Below, piece by piece: positions 1-8,628 of a DNA stretch of 64,000 nucleotides. The DNA comes from Rhodococcus qingshengii (GTDB taxonomy: Bacteria; Actinomycetota; Actinomycetes; Mycobacteriales; Mycobacteriaceae). The notes below the pieces were generated by a model. That model was given only the letters and a program-made list of their open reading frames with translations, made no database searches and had not been told where the DNA came from. Position 1 is the first letter of the stretch. Each line of letters starts with the position of its first letter. The translations under genes and the position numbers were made by a program. The DNA lies in NCBI RefSeq assembly GCF_021025955.1, contig NZ_JAJNCL010000002.1:361626-425625 (forward strand). The letters run 5' to 3'.

Positions 1-803
1 CGGCGGAAGCAGCAGCGGATCGGCGCGCACGTGACGAACTGGTCGCCGACCTGTTGAGCACTGCGCCCGAACGACGGCGCGATCTCGAACGTCGGACCCG
101 CAACCTCGGCATCTCCCTCAGCGAACTCGACACCGTCCTCGTGGTGTCGGTCTCTCCGGAACTCCGCACCGCAGCGCTCCGCGCAATCGGGCAGAGTCTG
201 CCGGTCGGAGCTTTGGCGTCGCAGCACGCCGGATTGATCGCGGTGGTCTCGCGCTCGGGGAACCCGGCGGCCGCGGCCACCGTCGTTCACCGCCAGATCA
301 CCGGTTCGATAGGACCTCACGCTGTAGTCATCGCGCCGGCGACAGCGGAGCGCCCCGAAGAACTCCCGGCGCGCTTCACCTCTGCGCTGCGCACGGCCCG
401 CCTACTATCGGCGTTGGGCAAGACCGACGGCGCGGTCACGACTGCGTCGTACCTCCCATACACGGTTCTGTTCGGTGAGAATCCGGAATCACTCCATCAG
501 TTCGTCGACGAGGTAATCGGCCCGGTACTCGCCTACGACCGTGACAAGGACACCGATCTCACGGCGACCCTTCGGGCTCTGGTCCGCAACGACGGGAGCC
601 CGACCAAGGCTGCCCGCGCACTCAACTATCACCCGAACACCGTCGTTCAGCGTCTCGACCGCATCCGTACGCTCCTCGGTCACTCGTGGCGCGAAGACGA
701 GAACTTCTTTCGAGTGTCCATGGCGACGAGGCTCGACGAACTTCGAGAAGTGGGAACCGAAGAGGGTGGAAGCGACATCAACGACAGCGGCGATGGTGCA
801 TGA
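1..803 (+). CDS. PucR/CdaR-family transcriptional regulator, C-terminal part (5' truncated)
   Basis: The reading frame is open from base 3 of the window, so the gene begins upstream; the TTG at 54 is an internal leucine. The 266 visible residues hold a CdaR-like GGDEF-related region, then a C-terminal helix-turn-helix of the PucR type around the segment containing AARALNYHPNTVVQRLDRI. Proteins of this class usually activate catabolic operons in response to a metabolite sensed by the N-terminal part, which is not visible here. It lies just upstream of, and on the same strand as, the HMG-CoA reductase operon, so it is the likely regulator of that operon (inference). Its stop at 801-803 is followed by a 106-bp gap holding a palindrome and a good ribosome site. 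Confidence 0.8.
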   Translation, partial: AEAAADRRARDELVADLLSTAPERRRDLERRTRNLGISLSELDTVLVVSVSPELRTAALRAIGQSLPVGALASQHAGLIAVVSRSGNPAAAATVVHRQITGSIGPHAVVIAPATAERPEELPARFTSALRTARLLSALGKTDGAVTTASYLPYTVLFGENPESLHQFVDEVIGPVLAYDRDKDTDLTATLRALVRNDGSPTKAARALNYHPNTVVQRLDRIRTLLGHSWREDENFFRVSMATRLDELREVGTEEGGSDINDSGDGA

Positions 804-826
804 CACTACAATTTCGACCGATCGAT

Positions 827-839
827 GTGTTGTAAACAC
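827..839. promoter_or_regulatory. Palindrome in the promoter of the mevalonate/HMG-CoA operon
   Basis: GTGTT-GTA-AACAC is a perfect 5-bp inverted repeat with a 3-bp spacer, in the only gap between the regulator and the HMG-CoA reductase gene, about 70 bp before its start codon. A binding site for the upstream regulator is a plausible reading. There is no direct evidence for that protein-site pair. Confidence 0.4.
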
Positions 840-909
840 GTGGTCTGGCAGGCATCAATCTCCCTACTGTGAAGCGGAGCACAGAACCACTCCAGGAGGA
901 CGACCCCCA

Positions 910-2184
910 GTGTCTATCAACAGCCGCATCGCCGATTTCCGGTCCTACGACGTCACCGCACGGCGCGCCGAGATCGTCCGCCAGACCGACCTGACCGAAG
1001 CAGACATCGCGGTCTACGACGCTGCCGACGGCCTCACCATCGATCAGGCCGATCGCATGGTCGAGAACGTCCTCGGCGTCATCGGCATCCCGGTCGGCGT
1101 AGCCACCAACTTCACGATCAACGGCAAGGACTACCTGATCCCCCTTGCCACCGAGGAGCCGTCGGTGGTCGCAGCTGCGAGTAACGCTGCTCGCATCGCA
1201 CGCGGACTCGGGGGCTTTCACGTCTCGAGCACCCAGCCGATCATGCAAGCCCAGATTCAACTCGTCGACGTCGTGGATCCGTCAGCTGCCCGCATCCGGC
1301 TCCTCGAGGCACGGGAAGAAATCATTGCACTCGCCAACGAGCAGGACCCGAAGTTGGTCAGCGTCGGCGGTGGCGTGAAGGACATTTCGGTTCGCATCGT
1401 ATCCTCGGACAAGGCCGTCTACGTCGTCCTCCACCTTCACGTCGACGTACGAGATGCGATGGGCGCCAACGCAGTCAACACGATGGCAGAGGCAATCGCG
1501 GATCGAGTGGCCAAGATCGGCGGCGGGCACGTCGTTCTTCGCATTCTCACCAACAAGGCAGATCTGCGGCTGACGCGCGTTCGCGCCGTGTTCGACGCCG
1601 AATTGGTCGGCGGTGCAGAGGTAGTGGACAACCTGATCCATGCCGCGCGCTTGGCAGAGCTGGATCCCTACCGCGCTGCGACACACAACAAGGGCATCAT
1701 GAACGGCATCAGCGCCGTGGTGTTGGCGACCGGAAACGACACGCGCGCAGTCGAAGCCGGGTGCCATTCCCACGCAGTCAACGCCGACGGAATCTACTCC
1801 TCACTCTCGCATTTCGAGAAGAATGCCGACGGCAACATCGTCGGCACCCTGGAGCTACCCATGCCGGTCGGCCTCGTCGGCGGCGCCACCAAGGTGCACC
1901 CGGTAGCGCAGGCCGCGATCAAGATGCTCGGCGTCGAGAGCGCCGAGGAACTCGCCGGCATCATCCTGGCAGTCGGTCTCGCACAGAACCTGGCTGCTGT
2001 CCGCGTTCTCGCCGGTGAGGGTGTCCAGCGCGGACACATGGGACTACACGCCCGTAACATCGCTGCCACCGCCGGAGCCCAGAAGAGCGAGATCGACGCC
2101 GTGGTTGCACGCCTGATCGCGGACAAGAGCATTCGCGTCGAACATGCCGAGAAGGTTCTCGCCGAGATCCGCGGCGGAAACTGA
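910..2184 (+). CDS. mvaA: Class II hydroxymethylglutaryl-CoA reductase
   Basis: This protein of 424 residues has the size and motifs of the class II, degradative-type enzyme of Pseudomonas mevalonii. It interconverts mevalonate plus CoA and HMG-CoA using NAD(P). Visible catalytic positions are Glu82/83 in ATEEPSVVAAAS, Lys261 in HNKGIMNG, Asp277 in TGNDTRAVEAG and His380 in GLHARNIAA. The Lys-Asp spacing of 16 is the same as in P. mevalonii. The start is GTG at 910, preceded by AGGAGG at 893-898; the longer open frame upstream overlaps the regulator and lacks family similarity. HMG-CoA lyase follows after 5 bp, and no mevalonate kinase or other isoprenoid gene is nearby. The direction is therefore probably catabolic, mevalonate to HMG-CoA. 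Confidence 0.93.
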   Translation: MSINSRIADFRSYDVTARRAEIVRQTDLTEADIAVYDAADGLTIDQADRMVENVLGVIGIPVGVATNFTINGKDYLIPLATEEPSVVAAASNAARIARGLGGFHVSSTQPIMQAQIQLVDVVDPSAARIRLLEAREEIIALANEQDPKLVSVGGGVKDISVRIVSSDKAVYVVLHLHVDVRDAMGANAVNTMAEAIADRVAKIGGGHVVLRILTNKADLRLTRVRAVFDAELVGGAEVVDNLIHAARLAELDPYRAATHNKGIMNGISAVVLATGNDTRAVEAGCHSHAVNADGIYSSLSHFEKNADGNIVGTLELPMPVGLVGGATKVHPVAQAAIKMLGVESAEELAGIILAVGLAQNLAAVRVLAGEGVQRGHMGLHARNIAATAGAQKSEIDAVVARLIADKSIRVEHAEKVLAEIRGGN

Positions 2185-2189
2185 CCACG

Positions 2190-3158
2190 ATGACCGAAAC
2201 AGCTGCAGGATCACCAGTGTGGAAGCCGGCGCCTCATCGAGTGTCGGCGACGGGCCTACCGACCGCGGTCCGGGTCTACGAAGTCGGGCCACGCGACGGA
2301 CTTCAAGCCGAAACGGTAGTGATCCCGACCGAGACGAAGGCCCAGTTCATCGAACGCCTGGTCGCGGCCGGTTCCCGCACCGTCGAATTGACGAGCTTCG
2401 TCTCGCCTCGATGGATCCCGCAACTTGCCGACGCGGAAGAATTGATGGGTCGGCTGCACCTGCCGGACTCGGTACGCACGGTCGTCCTTGTCCCGAACCG
2501 CAAAGGTCTCGAGCGGGCCGTTGCCGCCGGGGCGAGCGAAGTTGCAATATTCGTCAGCGCCACAGAGGAATTCGCGAGACGCAACCTCAACTCTACGGTG
2601 GACGGTACGATCGCCGCGGCTGCCGAGGTCACTGCCGCCGCGCGAGCCCTGGGACTTCCCGTCCGCGGTTACATCTCGATGTGCTTCGGCGACCCCTGGG
2701 AAGGCGCCGTGTCCGTCGAGCGTGTCGCTGACATCGCGAAAGCCTTGATCGACTGCGGTGCCACGTCGCTCTCTCTCGGCGACACCATCGGCGTCGGCAC
2801 GCCAGGCCATGTGCTCGCCCTACTCGGCGCGATCCGCGAACGTGGCATCCCCACATCGCAGATCGCGATGCACTTTCACGATACCTACGGCCAGGCACTG
2901 TCGAACGTCTACGCGTCGTTGACTGCGGGTGTCTCCGAATTCGACAGTTCCGCAGGCGGTCTCGGACGGTGCCCGTATGCCAAGGGCGCGACCGGAAATC
3001 TCGCCACCGAGGACTTGGTGTGGATGCTCCACGGCCTCGGGATCGACACCGGCATCGACCTGGATTCCCTTACCGACACAAGCAGTTGGATGGCCGAACA
3101 GATCGGACACCCGAGTCCGTCCCGAGTTGTCAACGCCCTCCGCGCAGCAAGCACCTGA
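2190..3158 (+). CDS. mvaB: Hydroxymethylglutaryl-CoA lyase
   Basis: The 322-residue TIM-barrel protein of the DRE/HMGL family cleaves HMG-CoA to acetoacetate and acetyl-CoA. The N-terminal strand VRVYEVGPRDGLQAE carries the metal-binding Asp and catalytic Arg. MHFHDTYGQALSN gives the metal-binding His residues, and GLGRCPYAKGATGN is the cysteine signature loop (the more common form has GG before Cys). It begins 5 bp after the reductase stop, so the two are surely co-transcribed and probably translationally coupled. With the reductase it completes mevalonate to acetoacetate plus acetyl-CoA, the mvaAB pair known from P. mevalonii. A leucine-degradation role is possible, but no other leucine-catabolism gene is present. 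Confidence 0.92.
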   Translation: MTETAAGSPVWKPAPHRVSATGLPTAVRVYEVGPRDGLQAETVVIPTETKAQFIERLVAAGSRTVELTSFVSPRWIPQLADAEELMGRLHLPDSVRTVVLVPNRKGLERAVAAGASEVAIFVSATEEFARRNLNSTVDGTIAAAAEVTAAARALGLPVRGYISMCFGDPWEGAVSVERVADIAKALIDCGATSLSLGDTIGVGTPGHVLALLGAIRERGIPTSQIAMHFHDTYGQALSNVYASLTAGVSEFDSSAGGLGRCPYAKGATGNLATEDLVWMLHGLGIDTGIDLDSLTDTSSWMAEQIGHPSPSRVVNALRAAST

Positions 3159-3167
3159 CACTCGTCA

Positions 3168-3215
3168 CGCAAGCCTCTCATCTCGCAAGTCCCCCACCTC
3201 GCAAGCCCCTCGCCA
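3168..3215 (+). repeat. Three degenerate 16-bp tandem repeats in the mvaB-permease gap
   Basis: Units at 3168-3183, 3184-3199 and 3200-3215 each begin CGCAAG(C/T)C and continue with a C/T-rich half. They fill most of the 79-bp gap between the lyase and the small permease subunit. No function can be assigned. Confidence 0.5.
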
Positions 3216-3237
3216 TGCATGACACTGGAGAAAACTG

Positions 3238-3729
3238 ATGTCACCACCGCAGTCGGCAACGACGCCGACCACCACAACCGAGCCGACCGAGCAGCAGACG
3301 TACCTCGAAGTCTGGGGCGACACCGTCAACGGTCGACACCTCGCGATCTCCGTCCTGGTCGGCAGTGTCGTCGGCGCTTCGGCCCTTCTCGCGGCCCAGG
3401 AACTGTTCGAACGGATCGTCAATGAACCGTCGTTGGCCCAGGCGTACAGCCTGCTGGTCGGGATCGCGGCCTGCCTGCTCGCCGGCGTCGTCTGCGGAAT
3501 CTTCATCAAGCCCAAGAGGATAGTCGCCTTGGCGGCCGCCGACGCGGAGTCGATCGACGGCGTCATCACGATGATGAGTGAACAACGCCAGGGTCTGGGC
3601 ACTCTCGCCGACATTCCGGAGCAGAGCCAACAGGAACTTCGCGAACTCGGTCTGTACGACCATTTCGCCGCCGCCGAGGCCGAGCACGCACCGGCCTCGA
3701 ACGCACCGAAGGACGGTGGGCGCGCATGA
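3238..3729 (+). CDS. Small membrane subunit of a TctA-type transporter (TctB position)
   Basis: The protein has 163 residues. A Thr/Pro-rich N-terminus (about 1-20) is followed by two clear hydrophobic segments (about 38-60 and 68-90) and a hydrophilic, Glu-rich C-terminal tail. Its stop overlaps the start of the TctA-type permease by 4 bp, the position normally held by TctB in tripartite tricarboxylate transporters. TctB proteins usually show four membrane segments and this one shows only two, so the assignment rests on position and size rather than on a motif. It presumably helps the permease import the carboxylate degraded by this operon. Confidence 0.65.
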   Translation: MSPPQSATTPTTTTEPTEQQTYLEVWGDTVNGRHLAISVLVGSVVGASALLAAQELFERIVNEPSLAQAYSLLVGIAACLLAGVVCGIFIKPKRIVALAAADAESIDGVITMMSEQRQGLGTLADIPEQSQQELRELGLYDHFAAAEAEHAPASNAPKDGGRA

Positions 3730-5108
3730 GTTCGGTCCTGACCAACGAAATTCTGATTGCCGTTCTGTTCGGCATCATCGGCGCGGTCGCATTCACGTTC
3801 ATCGGATTGATTTCCGGCACGGACGAGACCGCCACCATCGCGCCACTGACGCTGCTCGTGATCCTGCTCGGCGCTCCCCCGGCCGCAGTGTTCACGTTCT
3901 TCCTCTCCGGCGCGATCGCCAAACACATGACGCACGCGGTGCCGACGATGCTGCTGGGCATTCCCGGTGACACGATGGCGATTCCGCTTTTGCCGGAGGC
4001 GCAGATGATGCGCTCACTCGGCATCCCGCACATCGCACTGCGCAAGGCTATTTCGGGAGCGGTGATCTCGGCGTTCGTCGCTGTGCCGGTTGCCGTCCTG
4101 TTCGCGACCATCCTCGCGCCGTTCGCCGACACCGTTCAATCGATAGCACCCTGGCTGTTCCTGGTCGCCGCCATCGGTATCGCCTACGCCTCGCCGGGCC
4201 GCTGGGCCGGGGTCGTCGCTCTCGTTCCCTTCGTCATCTTGATCCTCGGCGCCCGCGCGTTGACGTCGAATTACGATGTGTCGCTCAACATCAGCTACTT
4301 CCTTGCCATCGCAGTCGGGCCGCTGATCGCGGACCTCGCACTGACCTTGGGTCCGTCGACCCGTAAGGACATGGAGCGCAGTGAACCCAAAACTGTTGCA
4401 CTGGCGCCGGACATCAAGGGATGGAAGGGATACTTCCCCAATCCCCTGAAGGTCCTCGATCGCAAGCAGATCGGTTACACCGCAGCCGCTTCCACGGTAT
4501 CGAGCGCAACGTTCGTCTTCAGCCCCGTCGCCATGACCGTTCTGATGGGTGAGCTGGTAGGTGCGCGGATCAAAAACGGCTATCACCGACTGACCACGAT
4601 GGTCTCGGCGAAAAACGGTACGACGGAATCCACCTACATCGCAGAAACCCTCATCCCGCTCGTGGCGTTCGGCCTTCCGCTCAGCCCGCTCGCGGCAGGT
4701 CCCGCGGCACCTCTCTTCAACGCTCCGCCGGTTTTCGAGACCAATCAGGAAACCGGAGTGATCAACAATCTCTCCACGTACCTGACGCAGTGGGAGTTCC
4801 TGCTCTACGGCCTGCTGGCAGTGGTCACGGCAACGGTCATCGCATATCCGTTTGCCATGAACTACGCGTACCGCGCTGCGTCAGCGGTGGTCAAGCACAT
4901 CAGTCACGAAGCTGTGATCGCGGTGTTCACGGGACTCGTCGTCGTCATCAGCATCTGGGAGGGCGGCATCCTGGGCCTCCTGATCACCCTGACCGTCGGC
5001 CTGGTCGGTGGCCTTCTCGGGCGTCTGTTCAAGATTCACGGCGGGGTTCTGTTCATGGGTTACTACGTCGCCCTGTTCAGCGTTCCGGCACTGATCAACC
5101 TCTTCTGA
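3726..5108 (+). CDS. TctA-family tripartite carboxylate transporter permease
   Basis: A 460-residue polytopic protein with about 11-12 hydrophobic segments and the TctA-type N-terminal region (FTFIGLISGTDETATIAPL, then GAPPAAVFTFFLSGAIAKH and LLGIPGDTMAIPL). The family imports carboxylates using the ion gradient, normally with a periplasmic TctC binding protein. No tctC lies between here and the diguanylate cyclase; one could lie upstream of the window. It overlaps the preceding small subunit by 4 bp and ends the operon. By context the substrate may be mevalonate or a related hydroxy-acid (inference). Confidence 0.85.
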   Translation: MSSVLTNEILIAVLFGIIGAVAFTFIGLISGTDETATIAPLTLLVILLGAPPAAVFTFFLSGAIAKHMTHAVPTMLLGIPGDTMAIPLLPEAQMMRSLGIPHIALRKAISGAVISAFVAVPVAVLFATILAPFADTVQSIAPWLFLVAAIGIAYASPGRWAGVVALVPFVILILGARALTSNYDVSLNISYFLAIAVGPLIADLALTLGPSTRKDMERSEPKTVALAPDIKGWKGYFPNPLKVLDRKQIGYTAAASTVSSATFVFSPVAMTVLMGELVGARIKNGYHRLTTMVSAKNGTTESTYIAETLIPLVAFGLPLSPLAAGPAAPLFNAPPVFETNQETGVINNLSTYLTQWEFLLYGLLAVVTATVIAYPFAMNYAYRAASAVVKHISHEAVIAVFTGLVVVISIWEGGILGLLITLTVGLVGGLLGRLFKIHGGVLFMGYYVALFSVPALINLF

Positions 5109-5124
5109 ATCTCTCGACACCACC

Positions 5125-5165
5125 AACCCGTGCGGGCCTGCAAACACTGCGGGTCCGCACGGGTT
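5125..5165. terminator. Bidirectional hairpin between the TctA gene and the diguanylate cyclase
   Basis: Perfect 11-bp arms, AACCCGTGCGG at 5125-5135 and CCGCACGGGTT at 5155-5165, enclose a 19-nt loop between two convergent genes. The right arm overlaps the cyclase stop codon. There is no long T tract, as is common for actinobacterial terminators. Confidence 0.65.
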
Positions 5166-6582
5166 ACGTGACTTCTCCGAGCGTCAGCGAGACCGTTCGA
5201 TTCCGGTCGTGTTTCTTCGCTTCGTACAAGGCTTCGTCGGCGCAGTCGACCAGTTGCGTCAGATCTGCGTCGCCGTGGGGCGAACACGCGACACCGATGC
5301 TGACGGTCGGCCCGAGGTCGCCCAACACTGCTGACGAATTCTCCGCCTGCGCGCGTCGAATCATCTCGGCCGTTGCGGTTGCACCTTCCAGATCGACACC
5401 TGTCATCAAAACGACGAACTCCTCGCCGCCCAAGCGGGCGAACAGATGCTTGTCATCGAGGTTCCGCCGGACCTGATCGGCAAAACTCACCAACGCGGTG
5501 TCGCCGGCGCGGTGACCGAGGTTGTCGTTCACCAGCTTGAAGTGATCCAGATCCATCATCAAGACGCTGACCGGACGTCCGGAGCGTCGACGCGGATCGA
5601 TCGCACCCATCACGCCGCCGCCTCGCCGCAAGAACTCGTCCCGACGCAACGCACCGGTGAGATCGTCGTGGGTCACGGCTTGTGTCAGCGCCTCGAGCGC
5701 GCGGCGGCGCTCGAGGATCACACATGCCACCGCGATCGGCGCTACCGCCAGCAGCGACAATCCGATCTGGACCGACGCACTGACGGGCGAGAGGCCTTCG
5801 CTGGACAATCCGAGATGACCGTCGGCCGTCAGCACCAACGTCCAGGCAGTTGATACGGCTGTGAGCATCGACGTGACAAAAACATTGGTGAGCAAGGCTG
5901 CAGTCACGAGCGCGGGCATGGCGAACGCGATCGCTCCGGCGCCGCCGATCACCCACTCCAAAATGATGCAGATCGCCAGGAGCGCTGTCGGAACGAGCGA
6001 TCGACGCAAAAGTGCGGCAACAGCTTTCGGGTCTCGATCAACTCGCCGAAGCGAGGGGAACGTCAGCACCATTGGGACGATGGTCATGTAGTTGACGAAC
6101 TCACTCGAGAACCAGAGCAACCAGCCGTCCCACCACTGTCCGCCGAACAGCACGCGGTTTGCGATTCCGCCGACGAGCGCTGCCATCGACGCGCCGACCA
6201 CCGTCATCGACACGAGATATCCGACAGACTGAATACTGGTCAGACGACGATTCTCACCGTCAACCCAGCGAAAGGCGTAGAAGCCGCTCGCGACCCCGAC
6301 GATGTTGGCCGCGTTGAGCCACACCGTGGACTCCCACGCCCCGCCGGTGATCAGGTCGGCTCCGACATAACCTGCCACTACGCAGATCCAGGTGAGCGGT
6401 GTCGCGGAACGCGGCGACCGAAAGAGAATCCCGAGCAGCAGCGCGTTGGCCGGCCAGAAGACAGCAAGCGTGCCGGGTAGGCGGCTCAGAATCCCGACCA
6501 GGCACGAGACGAAGACAACAACACCGATGAGCACTGCGCGGCGAACGGCCGATGACGACAATCTTCCGACCGTACTCACCAC
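5164..6582 (-). CDS. MASE1-GGDEF diguanylate cyclase
   Basis: 472 residues. The N-terminal ~290 residues form an eight-helix MASE1 membrane sensor, recognisable from the LAVFWPANALLLGILF segment. The C-terminal ~170 residues form a GGDEF domain (TGALRRDEFLRRGG start, MMDLDHFKLVNDNLGHRAGD, then the active GGEEF loop in LFARLGGEEFVVL). It should make cyclic di-GMP from GTP at the membrane in response to an unknown signal. The residues 9 and 6 positions before the GGEEF loop are Asp and His, not the Arg and Asp of the usual RxxD inhibitory site. Product feedback is therefore probably absent. It is monocistronic and convergent with the TctA gene. Confidence 0.9.
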   Translation of the reverse strand: MVSTVGRLSSSAVRRAVLIGVVVFVSCLVGILSRLPGTLAVFWPANALLLGILFRSPRSATPLTWICVVAGYVGADLITGGAWESTVWLNAANIVGVASGFYAFRWVDGENRRLTSIQSVGYLVSMTVVGASMAALVGGIANRVLFGGQWWDGWLLWFSSEFVNYMTIVPMVLTFPSLRRVDRDPKAVAALLRRSLVPTALLAICIILEWVIGGAGAIAFAMPALVTAALLTNVFVTSMLTAVSTAWTLVLTADGHLGLSSEGLSPVSASVQIGLSLLAVAPIAVACVILERRRALEALTQAVTHDDLTGALRRDEFLRRGGGVMGAIDPRRRSGRPVSVLMMDLDHFKLVNDNLGHRAGDTALVSFADQVRRNLDDKHLFARLGGEEFVVLMTGVDLEGATATAEMIRRAQAENSSAVLGDLGPTVSIGVACSPHGDADLTQLVDCADEALYEAKKHDRNRTVSLTLGEVT

Positions 6583-6696
6583 CTACGTTCGACTGACCAA
6601 CTCACAATTCGACAACCACGATCGGTGACTCGGGCACCCAGGACTCTGGGTCGCCCAAGACGCCGGCCGAAATATACCGACCGGATTCGTACGCGA

Positions 6697-6720
6697 GGGG
6701 CGCCGAAATCAAGGCGCCCC
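6697..6720 (-). terminator. Hairpin downstream of bioD
   Basis: GGGGCGCC at 6697-6704 and GGCGCCCC at 6713-6720 form a perfect 8-bp stem with an 8-nt loop, about 45 bp after the bioD stop on the minus strand. The rest of the 6583-6764 gap (182 bp) shows no gene I can support; it also holds the promoter region of the cyclase. Confidence 0.55.
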
Positions 6721-6764
6721 GCTGTGCCTTGGCTATCGATGCAGACAAATCGGATGTTACGGCT

Positions 6765-7448
6765 CTAGTTGGCCAAATGAGACTTGCCGAGCGCAGACCA
6801 AGCTGTCTGAGCAAACTCTCGGGCACTCGCGCTGCCGCTACCGGCCGGCATTGCTCCGACAAGGGGGACGCCGCTGACCGAGACCAGATCCTCGCGATTA
6901 CACCTCTCGGCCAGGTCCGGTTCCTGTGGCCACGAACCGATCACCAACCCGGCGCAGTCCACGCCGGATGCCCCGAGCGCTTCCACTGTCAGAGCAGTGT
7001 GATTGAGCGTGCCCAGGCCGGAGGCAACCACCAGCAAGACCGGGGCTGACAAAGCCGCGGCAAGATCACGCGCGGTGAACCCGTCTGTCCCCAACCGGAC
7101 CAGCAAGCCGCCGGCGCCTTCGATCAGAGTCAGGTCGTGAGTTGCGTCCAGGTCGGAAGCGACCCGGACCACGTCGTCGAGCGCCAACAACGGGAGACCA
7201 CTTCTGCGCGCAGCAGTATCGGGTGCCAAAGGTTCGGCATACCGCGCCAACTCGACCAGTGTCACACCGCCACCGGTCAGACGCTCGATCTCGGCCAGAT
7301 CACCCGCACCGTCCACGTCGACGCCGGTCTGCGCCGGTTTGAGCACAGCGACCGACTTACCCGACTGCAGGGCTACCGAGGCCAGTGCTGCCGTCACCAC
7401 TGTTTTCCCCACGTCGGTCGACGTTCCGGTCACTACGAGAATGCTCAT
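6765..7448 (-). CDS. bioD: Dethiobiotin synthase
   Basis: The 227-residue P-loop enzyme makes dethiobiotin from 7,8-diaminopelargonate, CO2 and ATP in the cytoplasm. The N-terminal [15 protein letters not shown] is the family nucleotide-binding loop; AVLKPAQTG and [13 protein letters not shown] are the other conserved segments. The start is ATG at 7448, which overlaps the bioF stop by 4 bp (ATGA), so the longer upstream frame is not used. It is the second gene of a bioF-bioD operon. The C-terminus ([16 protein letters not shown]) is normal in length. Confidence 0.95.
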   Translation of the reverse strand: MSILVVTGTSTDVGKTVVTAALASVALQSGKSVAVLKPAQTGVDVDGAGDLAEIERLTGGGVTLVELARYAEPLAPDTAARRSGLPLLALDDVVRVASDLDATHDLTLIEGAGGLLVRLGTDGFTARDLAAALSAPVLLVVASGLGTLNHTALTVEALGASGVDCAGLVIGSWPQEPDLAERCNREDLVSVSGVPLVGAMPAGSGSASAREFAQTAWSALGKSHLAN

Positions 7449-8590
7449 GCGCGGGCACCTGCCAATACTTCGCGCAGTACGAGTGAGATCTGCTCCATTT
7501 CGGCAGCGGACAGCGTTGCTCGTGCAGTCAGGCGCAAGCGCGACGTTCCTTCCGGTACCGACGGTGGCCGGAAACATCCGACGTGCAGCCCCTGGTCTCG
7601 GCACGCCGACGCGGCATCGAACGCCCGTTGCGGATCACCGAGAACGACCGAGACGACGGCAGATTCAGGCGATGGGGCCCCGGTGACGTCGGCGAGTTCG
7701 GACGCCCGGGCCAGGACGTCGAGCGCTCGCGTCGGCTCACGCTGGAGGACGGCGAGTGCAGCCCTGGCCGCGCCGACGGCAGCCGGTGCGAGACCGGTGT
7801 CGAAGATGAACGTTCTTGCCGCGCCGATGAGATGCGCGCGGATCTTGTTGTCGCCGAGTACAACTCCGCCCTGGCTGGCGAGCGACTTCGACAACGTCGC
7901 CGTCACGACGACGTCGGGTTCACCGGCCAAGCCCGACTCGTGAACGAGTCCGCGTCCACCGGCACCGCGCACACCGATGCCATGCGCTTCGTCGACCAGC
8001 AGAATCGCGCCGTGTTCGCGGCACACCTGATGCATCTCCCGCAGTGGCGCAAGATCTCCGTCGGCACTGAAGACCGAATCGGTGACGACCAGCGCTCGCT
8101 CTTCGGATCTGGCGCGCAGTGTGTCGGCGAGAAAGTTCACGTCCGAATGCGGGGCAACGGCTATCCGCGCGCGTGACAGTCGGCAGGCATCCACGAGCGA
8201 GGCGTGTGATCCTGCGTCGGAGACGATCAACGACCCGGGCCCCGAGAGAGCCGTCACCGCGCCGAGATTGGCGGTGTAGCCGGAGGAGAACACGAGACCG
8301 GAGTCCGCCCCGACGAATTCGGCCAGTTCGACTTCGAGCAGTTCGTGTTCGGTGGTGGTGCCGGTGACCAGACGCGAACCTGTGGCGCCTGCGCCCCAAC
8401 GGCGCAGAGCCTCCGTAGCGCCCTCGATCACGTCAGGGTGCCGCACCAGTCCGAGGTAGTCGTTCGACGCCAGGTCGATCAGCGGGGAGTCGACCGTGCG
8501 CGGACGGAGTTCGCGGCGCAGTCCAGCGGCCCTACGATCCGCTTCGACGGCAGTGAGCCAATTCAGCGAGGTGTTCACTTTTCCGACCAT
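7445..8590 (-). CDS. bioF: 8-amino-7-oxononanoate synthase
   Basis: The 381-residue PLP enzyme of the alpha-oxoamine synthase family condenses pimeloyl-ACP/CoA with alanine. Diagnostic segments are [11 protein letters not shown] near residue 44, [14 protein letters not shown], the [11 protein letters not shown] cofactor-site Asp/His, and [13 protein letters not shown] holding the PLP lysine. The start at 8590 is directly beside the BioQ-like palindrome and has no clear Shine-Dalgarno sequence, so translation may be leaderless. It is transcribed divergently from bioA, as in other mycolic-acid bacteria where bioA, bioF and bioD are neighbours. Confidence 0.95.
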   Translation of the reverse strand: MVGKVNTSLNWLTAVEADRRAAGLRRELRPRTVDSPLIDLASNDYLGLVRHPDVIEGATEALRRWGAGATGSRLVTGTTTEHELLEVELAEFVGADSGLVFSSGYTANLGAVTALSGPGSLIVSDAGSHASLVDACRLSRARIAVAPHSDVNFLADTLRARSEERALVVTDSVFSADGDLAPLREMHQVCREHGAILLVDEAHGIGVRGAGGRGLVHESGLAGEPDVVVTATLSKSLASQGGVVLGDNKIRAHLIGAARTFIFDTGLAPAAVGAARAALAVLQREPTRALDVLARASELADVTGAPSPESAVVSVVLGDPQRAFDAASACRDQGLHVGCFRPPSVPEGTSRLRLTARATLSAAEMEQISLVLREVLAGARA

Positions 8591-8592
8591 AC

Positions 8593-8607
8593 TTGAACAC
8601 CGTTCAA
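8593..8607. promoter_or_regulatory. BioQ-like operator between bioF and bioA
   Basis: TTGAAC-ACC-GTTCAA is a perfect 6-bp inverted repeat with a 3-bp spacer in the 38-bp gap between the two bio transcription units. It matches the TGAAC-N3-GTTxx form described for BioQ, the TetR-family biotin repressor of corynebacteria and mycobacteria. One site here could control both directions. A TAGGGT hexamer at 8616-8621 stands about 8 bp before the bioA GTG, suggesting a leaderless bioA transcript. Confidence 0.8.
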
Positions 8608-8628
8608 CTCAATGGTTAGGGTGCATCC

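Noticed and set aside
6602..6862. An 86-codon minus-strand frame after bioD
   Set aside because: Overlaps the bioD end in another frame and contains a terminator-like hairpin; no coding evidence.
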